Of a DNA stretch of 64,000 nucleotides, positions 27,198-35,750 are shown in pieces. Numbering within the stretch: the stretch's first letter is position 1; every line of letters begins with the position of its first letter. The DNA comes from Bacteroidota bacterium (lineage in GTDB: Bacteria; Bacteroidota; Ignavibacteria; Ignavibacteriales; Melioribacteraceae). The stretch is from assembly GCA_023397505.1 (NCBI GenBank), contig JAEWUC010000008.1, positions 372,001-436,000 on the forward strand. The letters run 5' to 3'. The position numbers and the translations under genes were made by a program. The notes under the pieces are model-generated. The model had not been told where the DNA came from. It did not search any database and was given only the letters and a program-made list of their open reading frames with translations.

Positions 27198-27794
27198 ATG
27201 AAAAATAAAATATATGATCCTAATGCTAAAAAACAATTAAACAGGTGCAAATGGGCAGGAAGCGATCCTTTGTATCAAGAATATCATGATGAAGAATGGG
27301 GTGTGCCGATTCACGATGATAGAAAACTTTTTGAAATGCTTATTCTTGAAGGTGCACAGGCAGGATTAAGCTGGATTACAATTCTTCGAAAACGTGAAAA
27401 CTACCGCAAAGCTTTTAGTAATTTCGACGTTAAAAAAATAGCAAGGTATGATTCGAAAAAATTTGATCAGCTTTTGCAGAATGAGGGCATAGTGAGAAAC
27501 CGTTTAAAAATTAATGCTGCGATTGTTAACGCAAAACTATTTCTCAAAGTACAAAAAGAGTTTGGCTCGTTCGATAAATATATTTGGCAATTTGTTAACG
27601 GCAAGCCGATTATTAACAATAGGAAAAATTTAAAAGAGCTTCCGGCAAAAACAATCGAATCCGATTTAATGAGTAAAGACTTGAAGAAGCGCGGTTTTAA
27701 GTTTGTCGGATCAACAATTTGTTATGCATTTATGCAGGCGGTGGGAATGGTAAACGATCACACAATGGATTGTTTCCGTTATAAAGTGAAATGA
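27198..27794 (+). CDS. tag: DNA-3-methyladenine glycosylase I
   Basis: Base excision repair enzyme that removes 3-methyladenine from alkylated DNA. The 198-residue protein follows E. coli Tag closely: 'RCKWAGSDPLYQEYHDEEWGVP', 'FEMLILEGAQAGLSWITILRKRENYRKAF' and 'KKRGFKFVGSTICYAFMQAVGMVNDH'. The four zinc ligands appear to be C17, H30, H188 and C192. The stop overlaps the next start by four bases (ATGA), so a YunG-like gene is translationally coupled. Confidence 0.96.
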   Translation: MKNKIYDPNAKKQLNRCKWAGSDPLYQEYHDEEWGVPIHDDRKLFEMLILEGAQAGLSWITILRKRENYRKAFSNFDVKKIARYDSKKFDQLLQNEGIVRNRLKINAAIVNAKLFLKVQKEFGSFDKYIWQFVNGKPIINNRKNLKELPAKTIESDLMSKDLKKRGFKFVGSTICYAFMQAVGMVNDHTMDCFRYKVK

Positions 27795-28138
27795 TCAACG
27801 AGGAATTAATTTTAAGTTTATTGAAAAAATGCTGGTCGATGGAATCAAGCAGTTTGTGGACAGAGGAAAATCCGGCAAAAGGACAGTGCGGGGTTACCGC
27901 ATTGGTAATCAATGATCTTTATAACGGTGAAATTACAAAGACTAAACTTTTAAACGGTCAATGGCATTACTATAATTTTATTGATGGAAAGCGGTACGAC
28001 TTTACAAAATCACAATTTAATTTTGTAATCCAATATCAAGATATTCCTTCAAACCGCAAAGAAGCATTTCTGGATACAAATGAAAAACAATACAATTATC
28101 TTATAGAAAAATTCAATCTCAATTATCTCAAATCATAA
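27791..28138 (+). CDS. YunG-like protein
   Basis: A 115-residue protein matching the YunG family: 'KKCWSMESSSLWTEENPAKGQCGVTALVINDLYNGEI' followed by 'GQWHYYNFIDGKRYDFTKSQFNF'. The cysteine of 'GQCGVTA', a histidine in 'WHYYN' and an aspartate in 'RYDFT' sit in the order of a papain-like Cys-His-Asp set, so a hydrolase or transglutaminase-like fold is possible (inference). It overlaps tag by four bases. Confidence 0.8.
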   Translation: MINEELILSLLKKCWSMESSSLWTEENPAKGQCGVTALVINDLYNGEITKTKLLNGQWHYYNFIDGKRYDFTKSQFNFVIQYQDIPSNRKEAFLDTNEKQYNYLIEKFNLNYLKS

Positions 28139-28163
28139 TTTTAAAGATAAGCAGATAAAAAAA

Positions 28164-28586
28164 TTAGTCGGTCAGTTCAAATACTTTTTCTATTGAAATA
28201 GAATTTCCGGACAGGTCATCTGTAACGTTAAATGTAATTTTATATTTACCTATAGCGAAAGTTGAATCTAATTGAATTTGTGTTTCGAGTTGAATGTCAG
28301 CAATTTTTTCATTCTCAATTTTGTCGACTAATCCTTCGCCAACGCCTGGCAGTTTCTTGTTATCAGGCGTTAAGAGATCAACTGAGAAAGAAAGTTTTGT
28401 CTTGAATGCTTCTTCTTCTTCGATCTGGGTAAAGCCCCTCACGCGGCATGAAGAATTTAACTCCCAGCCGTTATCCATAGAATATGCAAAAGCTTCGGGA
28501 GAAAAAAGTTCAAGTTTCTCTTTTTCCTTTGAACAGGCATACAGCAATAAAATAACAATTAGCAGCACAAATATTTTTTTAGTCAT
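28164..28586 (-). CDS. Lipoprotein of unknown function
   Basis: A 140-residue lipoprotein; the signal peptide ends in lipobox 'LLYAC' (C18) followed by 'SKEKEKLELFSPEAFAYSMDNGWELNSSCRVRG'. The rest looks like a single beta-sandwich domain with 'GKYKITFNVTDDLSGNSISIEKVFEL', like small Ig-type domains. It faces the YunG-like gene. No family was recognised. Confidence 0.65.
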   Translation of the reverse strand: MTKKIFVLLIVILLLYACSKEKEKLELFSPEAFAYSMDNGWELNSSCRVRGFTQIEEEEAFKTKLSFSVDLLTPDNKKLPGVGEGLVDKIENEKIADIQLETQIQLDSTFAIGKYKITFNVTDDLSGNSISIEKVFELTD

Positions 28587-28599
28587 TTCTATTTAACGT

Positions 28600-28627
28600 T
28601 TTAAAAAGGGTCGAATATATTCGACCC
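28600..28627 (-). terminator. Rho-independent terminator after serC
   Basis: A perfect palindrome (GGGTCGAATA/TATTCGACCC, 28608-28627) forms a GC-topped stem that, read on the minus strand, is followed by TTTTTAAAA (28600-28607). It ends the serC transcript, 15 bases after the stop codon. Confidence 0.75.
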
Positions 28628-28642
28628 CTACCGAATTATTGT

Positions 28643-29728
28643 CTAATTATTTTTTTTAAAATCTTCCATTAATGATACAAGTTCCTCAACGCCTTTTTTC
28701 GGGAAAGCGTTGTAAATCGAAGCGCGTATTCCGCCGACGGATCTATGACCTTTAATTCCGTCGAATCCTTTTTTCTTTGCTTCTTCAATAAATTTCTTAG
28801 TCAATTCCTCATTCGGTAGAACATAAGTTACGTTCATCAGTGAACGGTCTTCCGGAACAGTTGTACCTTTATAAAAACCGCCGCTTGCATCAATTGCGCT
28901 ATAAAGTATGTTTGCTTTCTCAACATTGCGTTTATACATTTCATCTAAACCGCCCATATTCAGCAACCATTTGAAAACAAGTCCAGATATATAAATCCCG
29001 AATGTTGACGGAGTATTATACATGGAATCATTTTCAACATGAATTTTATAATTCATATAAGTGTGCAAACTATCTGATGATCTTTCGAGCAAGTCTTTTC
29101 TTACGATAACAACTACAACGCCCGAAGGACCAATATTCTTTTGCGCACCCGCATAGATTAATCCGTATTTATTAATGTCAATCATCTTGTGAAGAAAATC
29201 CGAAGACGCATCGCAAACGAGCGGAACATTTCCAACTTCCGGTTCGCTTTTCCATTGAGTTCCGTAAATGGTGTTGTTCGATGTAAAATGAACATACGAA
29301 GCTGAAGGATCGAGTTTCAATTCCGATTGTTTCGGGATTCTAACAAAATTTTCACTTTCGGTAGTTGCCGCAATGTTAACGGTGCCGACGCGTTTAGCTT
29401 CTTTTACTGATTTTTTAGCCCAAGCACCGGTTACAATATAATCTGCTTTATTTGCAGGCGGCATTAAATTTAATGGTACCATTGAAAATTGAAGTGTGGC
29501 TCCGCCTTGTAAAAAAAGAATAGAATAATTGTCGCCGATATTTAGAAGTTTTCTTAAATCCGCATCGGCTTCTTTAATAACCTGGTCAAAAATTTTACCG
29601 CGGTGGCTCATTTCCATTATGCACATCCCGCTTCCTTTATAGGAATAAAAATCCTTCTGTGCTTCGAGTAAAACTTCTTCCGGTAAAATTGCAGGACCAG
29701 CGCTAAAATTATAAATTCTTTTTTCCAT
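28643..29728 (-). CDS. serC: Phosphoserine aminotransferase
   Basis: The PLP-dependent second step of serine biosynthesis, converting 3-phosphohydroxypyruvate plus glutamate to phosphoserine. The 361-residue product starts 'MEKRIYNFSAGPAILPEEVL', which is the family N-terminus; an upstream in-frame ATG at 29740 includes the ribosome site GGAG itself and is not used. 'EMSHRGKIF', 'LFLQGGATLQFSMVPLNLM' and 'YAGAQKNIGPSGVVVVIV' carry the substrate and PLP lysine sites. It lies just 12 bases after the DUF1015 gene in the same direction. A terminator follows. Confidence 0.96.
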   Translation of the reverse strand: MEKRIYNFSAGPAILPEEVLLEAQKDFYSYKGSGMCIMEMSHRGKIFDQVIKEADADLRKLLNIGDNYSILFLQGGATLQFSMVPLNLMPPANKADYIVTGAWAKKSVKEAKRVGTVNIAATTESENFVRIPKQSELKLDPSASYVHFTSNNTIYGTQWKSEPEVGNVPLVCDASSDFLHKMIDINKYGLIYAGAQKNIGPSGVVVVIVRKDLLERSSDSLHTYMNYKIHVENDSMYNTPSTFGIYISGLVFKWLLNMGGLDEMYKRNVEKANILYSAIDASGGFYKGTTVPEDRSLMNVTYVLPNEELTKKFIEEAKKKGFDGIKGHRSVGGIRASIYNAFPKKGVEELVSLMEDFKKNN

Positions 29729-29740
29729 AATTATCTCCAT

Positions 29741-30976
29741 TTATATTATATGAACTAGTAATCCGTCCCTAAGTTTTGGTTCGAACCAAGTTGATTTCGG
29801 CGGCATTATCTCTCCTGCGTCAGATATGTTAATTAAATCATCAAGCGTAACGGGATAAAGAGAAAATGCAACCGCAGCTTTGCCGCTGTTTACAAGTTTT
29901 TCTAATTCGTCTGTTCCGCGGATTCCGCCAATAAAATCAATTCTTGTATCCGTTCGCGGATCACCAACGCCAAGCATCGGGTGAAGTAAATAATTTTGTA
30001 AAATGCTTACATCAAGATTTTCGCCCACGGTTGATGCTGTTTTAATGTTTTCATTCGCCTTCAATAAATACCATTTGCCGTCAATGTACATAGCAAAAGT
30101 TTTTTTGCCGGGAGGATTGGGCGATGTTGTTTCTTTAACTTCAAAATTTTCTTTTATTTTTTCCATTAATTGGTCCTTGTTCATTCCGTTCAGGTCGGAT
30201 ACAACTCTATTGTAAGGCATTATTTTTAACTGCTCGGCGGGAAATAGAACCGCAATAAAGAAATTGTATTCTTCACTTCCGTTGTGATTCGGGTTTTGAT
30301 CTAGCTTTACTTTTTGTGCGCGGCTCGCGCTTGCGGCACGGTGATGTCCATCTGCAATGTAAAGACTTTTAACTTTCGCAATTTCTTCAACAATAATCTT
30401 TGAGGATTCTTTTGGAACAATCCACACAGCGTGTTTTACTCCATCGGCAGCTGTAAAATCATAAATGGGCAAATTCTTTTTCATCGTGTCGTTTACAACC
30501 TTATCAACTTCGGATACACCTTTGTAAGTTAAAAACACCGGGCCTGTTTGTACTTCGGTTGTTGTAATGTGATTTGTTCTGTCGTCTTCTTTTACTTTGC
30601 GAGTCTTCTCGTGTTTTTTAATAACATCATTGTTATAATCTTCAACGGAAAAAGTCGCGGCAATTCCAACTTGTGAATGATTACCCATCGTTAGTTTATA
30701 TAAATAAAGATTGGCTTCGCTGTCTTGAATGAGCGGGGCTTCGTTTCTTAATCTTTCAAAATTTTCTTTAGCTTTTTTATACACTTCGGTTGAATAAGCA
30801 TTTATGTCGGCATTCAATTCAATTTCCGAACGTGTTACTCTTAAAAAACTCAAGGGATTTCCCTTTGCAAGTTCAGCGGATTCTTCTTTATTTACAACAT
30901 CGTAAGGAACGCTGGCAACAAGATGAGCAATTTTTTCATTTGGGCGTATTGCTTTAAAGGGTCGAATAACAGCCAT
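29741..30976 (-). CDS. DUF1015 family protein
   Basis: A 411-residue protein of the DUF1015 family, which often sits beside serine-pathway genes in bacteria. Marks are 'AVIRPFKAIRPNE', 'VASVPYDVVNKEES', 'LYLYKLTMGN', 'IADGHHRAASA' and the C-terminal 'GEIMPPKSTWFEPKLRDGLLVHII'. The 'DGHHR' block suggests a phosphoester or nuclease-like site as in ParB/Srx proteins. It stands immediately upstream of serC, with 12 bases between stop and start, so the two are cotranscribed. Confidence 0.88.
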   Translation of the reverse strand: MAVIRPFKAIRPNEKIAHLVASVPYDVVNKEESAELAKGNPLSFLRVTRSEIELNADINAYSTEVYKKAKENFERLRNEAPLIQDSEANLYLYKLTMGNHSQVGIAATFSVEDYNNDVIKKHEKTRKVKEDDRTNHITTTEVQTGPVFLTYKGVSEVDKVVNDTMKKNLPIYDFTAADGVKHAVWIVPKESSKIIVEEIAKVKSLYIADGHHRAASASRAQKVKLDQNPNHNGSEEYNFFIAVLFPAEQLKIMPYNRVVSDLNGMNKDQLMEKIKENFEVKETTSPNPPGKKTFAMYIDGKWYLLKANENIKTASTVGENLDVSILQNYLLHPMLGVGDPRTDTRIDFIGGIRGTDELEKLVNSGKAAVAFSLYPVTLDDLINISDAGEIMPPKSTWFEPKLRDGLLVHII

Positions 30977-31103
30977 ATTTTCTCCAAATTTTCAAAATCT
31001 TTTTGTGAAAATACCACTTAAAGGTGTTATTGTAAAATGAAAGATGATTTTGCTTGAAGAGTATCACTATTGTCGGGTTTTCAAATCATTTCAATAAAAA
31101 AAA

Positions 31104-31559
31104 TCACAAAGCGGTTACACCCGTACCGAGTTTTTTAAGCAGATCGCCTAATTGTTTTTGTTCATCAACAGTTAATACGGACATAAGTTTTGAGATATGC
31201 TCGGCATGACTGCAGAAAATCTTGTCGAAAATTTCCTGCCCTTGTTTGGTAAGTTGAACATTAATTGCGCGCCGGTCTTCCTTACTGTGAACTCGCTCGA
31301 TGTATCCTAACTTTTCAATATTATCTAGAACGAGCGTCATGTTGCCGCCGCTTACAAGCATCTTGCCGCATATTTCGCCGACCTTTAATGGTCCTAAATG
31401 TCCCAGCGCTTCAATTACCGAAAATTGCGGCTGGGTTAAACCAAATGTGCGGATGTTATCTGTAGAACGTTTATTAAAAGAGGCGAATGCGCGGGCTAAT
31501 TTTACCCAAGTTGTTAAAGCAAGATCGGTTTTCTTGCCGTATTTTTTTGTCGTTTTCAT
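31104..31559 (-). CDS. MarR-family transcriptional regulator
   Basis: A 151-residue winged-helix regulator. The core 'GLTQPQFSVIEALGHLGPLKVGEICGKMLVSGGNMTLVLDNIEKLGYIERVHSKEDRRAINVQLTKQGQEIF' is the classic MarR DNA-binding unit, including the 'D-x-R' wing. It lies between DUF1015 on the same strand and DUF2203 on the other, so it may control the divergent DUF2203/OsmC region, but I saw no clear operator. Confidence 0.92.
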   Translation of the reverse strand: MKTTKKYGKKTDLALTTWVKLARAFASFNKRSTDNIRTFGLTQPQFSVIEALGHLGPLKVGEICGKMLVSGGNMTLVLDNIEKLGYIERVHSKEDRRAINVQLTKQGQEIFDKIFCSHAEHISKLMSVLTVDEQKQLGDLLKKLGTGVTAL

Positions 31560-31697
31560 AATTATTTCTTTCTACAATATTACGAACTCAAAATAAACAT
31601 AAAGCTCAATTCCGTCAAGAGGATTATTAATCCACAATATTTCCCTTTGATAAAAATATTTTTTTGATAAATTGGATATCAAAAAGAAAGAAGTTGA

Positions 31698-32078
31698 ATG
31701 TCCGAAGTACAAACTAAATATTTTACTCCTGCAGAAGCGAATAGAACACTTCCGCTTGTTAAGAAAATTGTGCGGGACATTTTAAATGACGCTTTCCAGA
31801 TGCAGACGATTTCAGAAACTATTGCCGATGATATCGAAAGTAACAGCGAATTCAAGCAGTTAACTATTAATCTTAGCGGATATGTACGTGAGCTTGAAGA
31901 AATTGGCTGCTCATATAAAGATTGGAATTTCCAATTCGGTTTGGTAGATTTTCCTTCAATTATAAATGGCGAGGAAGTATTGTTGTGTTGGCGCAGCGAT
32001 GAAGACGAAATTCTTTTTTATCACGGCATTAACGACGGTTTCGCCGGGCGTAAACCTATCCCTGAAGAGTATTTGTAA
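31698..32078 (+). CDS. DUF2203 family protein
   Basis: A 126-residue cytosolic protein of the DUF2203 family: 'KYFTPAEANRTLPLVKKIVRDIL' and 'ELEEIGCSYKDWNFQFGLVDFPSIINGEEVLLCWRSDEDEILFYHGINDGFAGRKPIP' are the full family signature. Its biochemical role is unknown. It is divergent from the MarR gene and convergent with OsmC. Confidence 0.92.
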   Translation: MSEVQTKYFTPAEANRTLPLVKKIVRDILNDAFQMQTISETIADDIESNSEFKQLTINLSGYVRELEEIGCSYKDWNFQFGLVDFPSIINGEEVLLCWRSDEDEILFYHGINDGFAGRKPIPEEYL

Positions 32079-32083
32079 ATAAT

Positions 32084-32111
32084 GAAGAGACTTAACAACT
32101 CAAGTCTCTTC
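32084..32111 (+). terminator. Hairpin between convergent genes
   Basis: A perfect 10-bp inverted repeat (GAAGAGACTT, 8-nt loop, AAGTCTCTTC) lies between the DUF2203 stop and the OsmC stop. It has no long T-run on either side, so it may be a weak shared terminator or transcript-end stabiliser. Confidence 0.5.
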
Positions 32112-32132
32112 GTAGTATCAAATTTAGTTACT

Positions 32133-32558
32133 TCAACTTTCCAAAATTTTATATGAATGTGTTATTTCAACTGCTTTATTCAACATTGCCGTTACACTGC
32201 AATAAGTATTTTGCGAAAGTTCTATTGCTCTTTTTACTGCCTCTTCGGGAATATCTTTTCCATAAACAACAAATTCAACATGAATCTTTGTATAAATCTG
32301 CGGGTGGGTTTCCTGCATTTCGGCAGAAATATTCATCTCAAGTTTATCGTATTTAATTTTCTTTTTTGTTAGGATTACTGCAACATCACTTCCGGTGCAG
32401 CCGCCGAGCGCGAGTAAAATTAATTCTTTTGGGCGTGTACCGGCATCGTTTCCGCCGAATTCTTTAGGCCCATCCATAGTAACCCAATTATTTGAATCTG
32501 CTTTGCCTATAAACGTAACACCGCTAATGTTTTTTACAACTGCACTTTTTGTAGCCAT
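32133..32558 (-). CDS. OsmC-family peroxiredoxin-like protein
   Basis: A 141-residue OsmC/Ohr superfamily protein that reduces organic hydroperoxides through two cysteines. C54 lies in 'LLALGGCTGSDVAVIL' and C120 in 'NTYCSVTAMLNKAVEITH', the usual pair. It is of the YhfA-like OsmC branch, judging from the 'RPKELILLALGGC' context. It shares its strand with the DUF2905 gene just upstream. Confidence 0.9.
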   Translation of the reverse strand: MATKSAVVKNISGVTFIGKADSNNWVTMDGPKEFGGNDAGTRPKELILLALGGCTGSDVAVILTKKKIKYDKLEMNISAEMQETHPQIYTKIHVEFVVYGKDIPEEAVKRAIELSQNTYCSVTAMLNKAVEITHSYKILES

Positions 32559-32617
32559 ATACTTTCCTTTTCTTTTTCAATTCGATGCAGAAAAGACAAA
32601 TTGGTTTCTTTCCGCAT

Positions 32618-32839
32618 TTACTTCCTTAATAAATACTTTATTAAGGAAATTATTATGCTTAGAATAATTGAAGTAACAATCGGAAAATAAAATGTAAAGT
32701 TTTTTCCTTTATAAATAATATCGCCCGGCAATTTACCCAGGAACGGAATTTTATCCCAAAACGTGATTATGATTCCTATAAGAAAAATAATCCCGCCAAG
32801 TATAATTAAATACCTGCCGATTGTCTGAAATTCATTAAT
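32618..32839 (-). CDS. DUF2905 membrane protein without a normal start
   Basis: On the minus strand from 32833 the frame reads 'EFQTIGRYLIILGG', 'WDKIPFLGKLPGD', 'GKNFTFYFPIVTSIILS', the DUF2905 family, a two-helix inner-membrane protein of about 70 residues. The stop is at 32618. Yet there is no ATG, GTG or TTG in frame: upstream are only ATT codons and then a stop. An ATG lies one base out of frame directly before the family start, as if one base had been lost at codon 2. Either an ATT start is used, or the gene carries a frameshift or a base-call error. Confidence 0.65.
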   Translation of the reverse strand: MNEFQTIGRYLIILGGIIFLIGIIITFWDKIPFLGKLPGDIIYKGKNFTFYFPIVTSIILSIIISLIKYLLRK

Positions 32840-32939
32840 AAAAATATTTTTGCATTAAATATACAAATCACTCTTATATTTAAGTAAAACTTTCCCGCAT
32901 CTTTTTACGTTACACCTTAATTGAAATGGAGAATTTTGA

Positions 32940-33869
32940 ATGAGCGTAAAAGTATCACAAAGTAAAGAAGTTGATATAATTGGTTTCCCAATGGATTTGG
33001 GTGCGGGGCGACGTGGTGTAGATATGGGTCCTTCGGCACTTAGGATTGCAGGCATATCGCAAAAATTGGAAGCTCTCGGTTATTCTATCATAGATCATGG
33101 AGATGTTTTCATTCACAGCCAGGAGGGTCAATCTATTTCCAATCCCAAAATGAAATATCTTGAAGAGATTGTTAAAACAAGTGAGGAACTTGCCGTTAAG
33201 GTTGAAAAATCACTAGACTATGGCCGCTTTCCTTTATGTCTCGGCGGAGATCATTCGATGGCACTCGGCGCTCTTGCGGGTGTGGCTTCGCACTGTAAAA
33301 AGAATAATAAAGAAGTCGGTTTAATTTGGATTGATGCGCACGGGGATTTAAATACAGATGAAACTACTCCTTCAGGCAATATTCACGGAATGAGCGTTGC
33401 CGCATCTCTCGGCGTTGGTAATTCAAAGCTTACGCATTTGTATGGTTTTGCACCGAAAGTAAAACCGGAAAATTTTGTATTGATAGGAGTGCGTAGTTTA
33501 GATCAAGGTGAAAAAGAACTTGTATCAAAACTAAATTTAAATGTTTATACAATGACGGACATCGACCGCAAAGGCATCGGTTTTATAATTAACAAAGTTC
33601 TTAAAGATCTTAAATCCCGCGTGCAACATATTCATGTTAGTTTTGATGTTGACAGCATCGATCCGGCTACTGCGCCCGGTGTCGGCACTCCGGTTAACGG
33701 CGGATTCAGTTACAGGGAAGCGCACCTTTTAATGGAAACAATTGCGGAATGCGGATGCATGTCGTCGCTTGAAATTGCTGAGGTAAACCCTATACTTGAT
33801 TATAAAAACAGCAGCGCTGAAGTAGCCGCCGAACTTGTCGCGTCTAGTATGGGTCTAAGAATACTTTAA
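32940..33869 (+). CDS. rocF: Arginase
   Basis: A 309-residue ureohydrolase that splits arginine to ornithine and urea using two Mn2+ ions. The metal residues are complete: H105 in 'GGDHS', D132, H134 and D136 in 'DAHGD', and D236 and D238 in 'SFDVDSIDP'. The N-terminal 'DIIGFPMDLGAGRRGVDMGPSALRIAG' is typical of RocF-type arginases rather than agmatinases. GGAG stands ahead of the ATG. Confidence 0.95.
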   Translation: MSVKVSQSKEVDIIGFPMDLGAGRRGVDMGPSALRIAGISQKLEALGYSIIDHGDVFIHSQEGQSISNPKMKYLEEIVKTSEELAVKVEKSLDYGRFPLCLGGDHSMALGALAGVASHCKKNNKEVGLIWIDAHGDLNTDETTPSGNIHGMSVAASLGVGNSKLTHLYGFAPKVKPENFVLIGVRSLDQGEKELVSKLNLNVYTMTDIDRKGIGFIINKVLKDLKSRVQHIHVSFDVDSIDPATAPGVGTPVNGGFSYREAHLLMETIAECGCMSSLEIAEVNPILDYKNSSAEVAAELVASSMGLRIL

Positions 33870-33944
33870 GGTGACATAAAAAGTATTGTTGCCGATGTGA
33901 ATAATTTATATATTCATTTAAGCAACTTTAAACACGGGTGAATA

Positions 33945-34553
33945 TTGAAACTAAAAACCCTAATTCCAAAATCGGAAGTAAGAAAAATCGTTGTTGAAAA
34001 ACGCAAAAATATTTCCGACGAAGAAATCAGATCCAAAACAAAGTTGATTATTGAGAGATTCTCGGCCGTGGATGATTTTATTCATTCAAAAAAAATACAC
34101 GCATTTATATCTTCAAAGCCCGGCGAATTGGACACACGATTTTTTATTGACTTTATGATTAATAACGGCAAATCGGTTGTTCTGCCTAAACTAAATAAAT
34201 CTTTTAAAAAATTTGTCCACGCAAATTTTTTGGGTTGGGATAATCTTGTAAAGAATGCCGACGGTTATTATGAACCCCCGACTGCATTTGATGATGACTT
34301 GAGCGATATTGATTTGTTTATTGTTCCCGCAATGGCTGTTTCTTTACTCGGGCAGCGTGTTGGGTACGGCGGCGGCTATTATGATAGGATTTTGAAAGAT
34401 TCACATGCGGTTAAAATAGTACCTGCGTTCGAATTCCAAATTTTTGATAATATAGAAACCGATATTCACGATATTAGGATCGATAAAATTATTACAGAGA
34501 GAAGAATAATTAACACGCGCGAGACTTTGAAATTTAATCCCGAAACTGTTTGA
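33945..34553 (+). CDS. 5-formyltetrahydrofolate cyclo-ligase family protein
   Basis: A 202-residue enzyme that uses ATP to turn 5-formyl-THF into 5,10-methenyl-THF in folate metabolism. Signatures are the N-terminal 'SEVRKIVVEKRKNISDEEI', and 'DLFIVPAMAVSLLGQRVGYGGGYYDRILK' (nucleotide-binding end, as in YgfA/Fau). The start is a TTG with GGTGA in front. It precedes the PspC gene by four bases. Confidence 0.93.
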   Translation: MKLKTLIPKSEVRKIVVEKRKNISDEEIRSKTKLIIERFSAVDDFIHSKKIHAFISSKPGELDTRFFIDFMINNGKSVVLPKLNKSFKKFVHANFLGWDNLVKNADGYYEPPTAFDDDLSDIDLFIVPAMAVSLLGQRVGYGGGYYDRILKDSHAVKIVPAFEFQIFDNIETDIHDIRIDKIITERRIINTRETLKFNPETV

Positions 34554-34557
34554 TTAT

Positions 34558-35247
34558 ATGAACGAAGAAAATTTTCCCAATATTTTTGACGAACCGAATC
34601 AAGAGCAGAACAATTTTATCCCCCCGCAAAGAAAATTAGAGAGATCCAAAACCGATATTGTTGTTGCGGGTGTTTGCAGCGGACTCGCAAAATATTTTAA
34701 AATGGATGCCGGTATTGTTCGTTTGATTTTTTTGCTATTACTGCTTTTGGGTGTTTGGATTGTCGTCGTTTATCTTTTAATGTCGTTTTTAATTCCCCAA
34801 GAATTTGAAGTTAAACCGTTATCTGAAGAAGAAAGATTAAAACAGAAAAAAGTAAATTTTAGAACTGTCGCGGGCGGATTGCTGATGCTCACCGGCTTGC
34901 ACTTTACTTTAGCTTGGTTTGGATTAATTTCTTCGAAAAATTTATTCTCAATTCCTTTTGGTTTTATGTTTCCTTTTATCTCAATTGCTGCGGGAGCTTA
35001 TTTCTTAGGAGTAAAAGACAATTCAGAACATCAGCATGAAACTAATCCCAATAATTTCTATAGATCCCGATCCGACAGATTGTTTATGGGAGTGTGCGGC
35101 GGATTTGCCCGGTACATCAATGCCGAGACTTATACAGTTAGAATTATTTTTATATTAGCAACACTACTTACCTTAGGATTTTTTGCAGTTATGTACTTGT
35201 TATTTTCTTTAACCGTAAAAATGGAAACTTCTGAAATTGTATCTTAA
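34558..35247 (+). CDS. Tandem PspC-domain membrane protein
   Basis: A 229-residue inner-membrane protein with two PspC domains. The first (about 28-85) reads 'RSKTDIVVAGVCSGLAKYFKMDAGIVRLIFLLLLLLG', the second (about 168-228) 'SDRLFMGVCGGFARYINAETYTVRIIFILATLLTLG'. Between them are two further membrane helices. PspC proteins take part in envelope-stress sensing. It starts four bases after the cyclo-ligase gene, and the next membrane-protein gene overlaps its end by 11 bases. Confidence 0.9.
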   Translation: MNEENFPNIFDEPNQEQNNFIPPQRKLERSKTDIVVAGVCSGLAKYFKMDAGIVRLIFLLLLLLGVWIVVVYLLMSFLIPQEFEVKPLSEEERLKQKKVNFRTVAGGLLMLTGLHFTLAWFGLISSKNLFSIPFGFMFPFISIAAGAYFLGVKDNSEHQHETNPNNFYRSRSDRLFMGVCGGFARYINAETYTVRIIFILATLLTLGFFAVMYLLFSLTVKMETSEIVS

Positions 35248-35743
35248 CAATAGAATAATAACCGGAATTACTTTTTTAATTTTAGGCGGACTATCGTATT
35301 TCGGAAACAACGGAACACTCGGTTTAGGTGCCGGTGCAATTATAGGAATTACATTTGTTGTTTACGGAATGCTTGCCGTTTATGTGTCTCTTAATTCCGG
35401 CGAACGAGGCAGATTGTTTTTATCAACGGTTTTATTTTTTTTAGGCGTAATCTTCATTGTTAAATTTAATTATGAGTTGATTGATACGCGGGGACTCGCT
35501 TTTGCGTCGATTCTTTTTATAAGCGGTGCGGCTTTCTTGATCTTGTTTCTTGAAAACACAAAGGTAAAAGTATTTGCAGCTGCCGGGCTTGTATTAATGC
35601 TTCTCGGATATTTATCTACGAATATTTTTAAGCAACTTGGTGTTTTAAGAACAGCAAATTCAATTGCAGATGTTGTTGATGATTTTTGGCCGGCCGTTTT
35701 GATTTTTCTAGGATTGAATATTTTTCTAACAAGAAAAAAATAA
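35237..35743 (+). CDS. Multi-pass membrane protein
   Basis: A 168-residue integral membrane protein with about five hydrophobic helices and a short polar tail 'FLTRKK'. It begins with TTG 35237, inside the end of the PspC gene, so translation is coupled. The family is not recognised; the proximity to PspC suggests a role in envelope stress (inference). Confidence 0.75.
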   Translation: MYLNNRIITGITFLILGGLSYFGNNGTLGLGAGAIIGITFVVYGMLAVYVSLNSGERGRLFLSTVLFFLGVIFIVKFNYELIDTRGLAFASILFISGAAFLILFLENTKVKVFAAAGLVLMLLGYLSTNIFKQLGVLRTANSIADVVDDFWPAVLIFLGLNIFLTRKK

Positions 35744-35750
35744 AACTATC

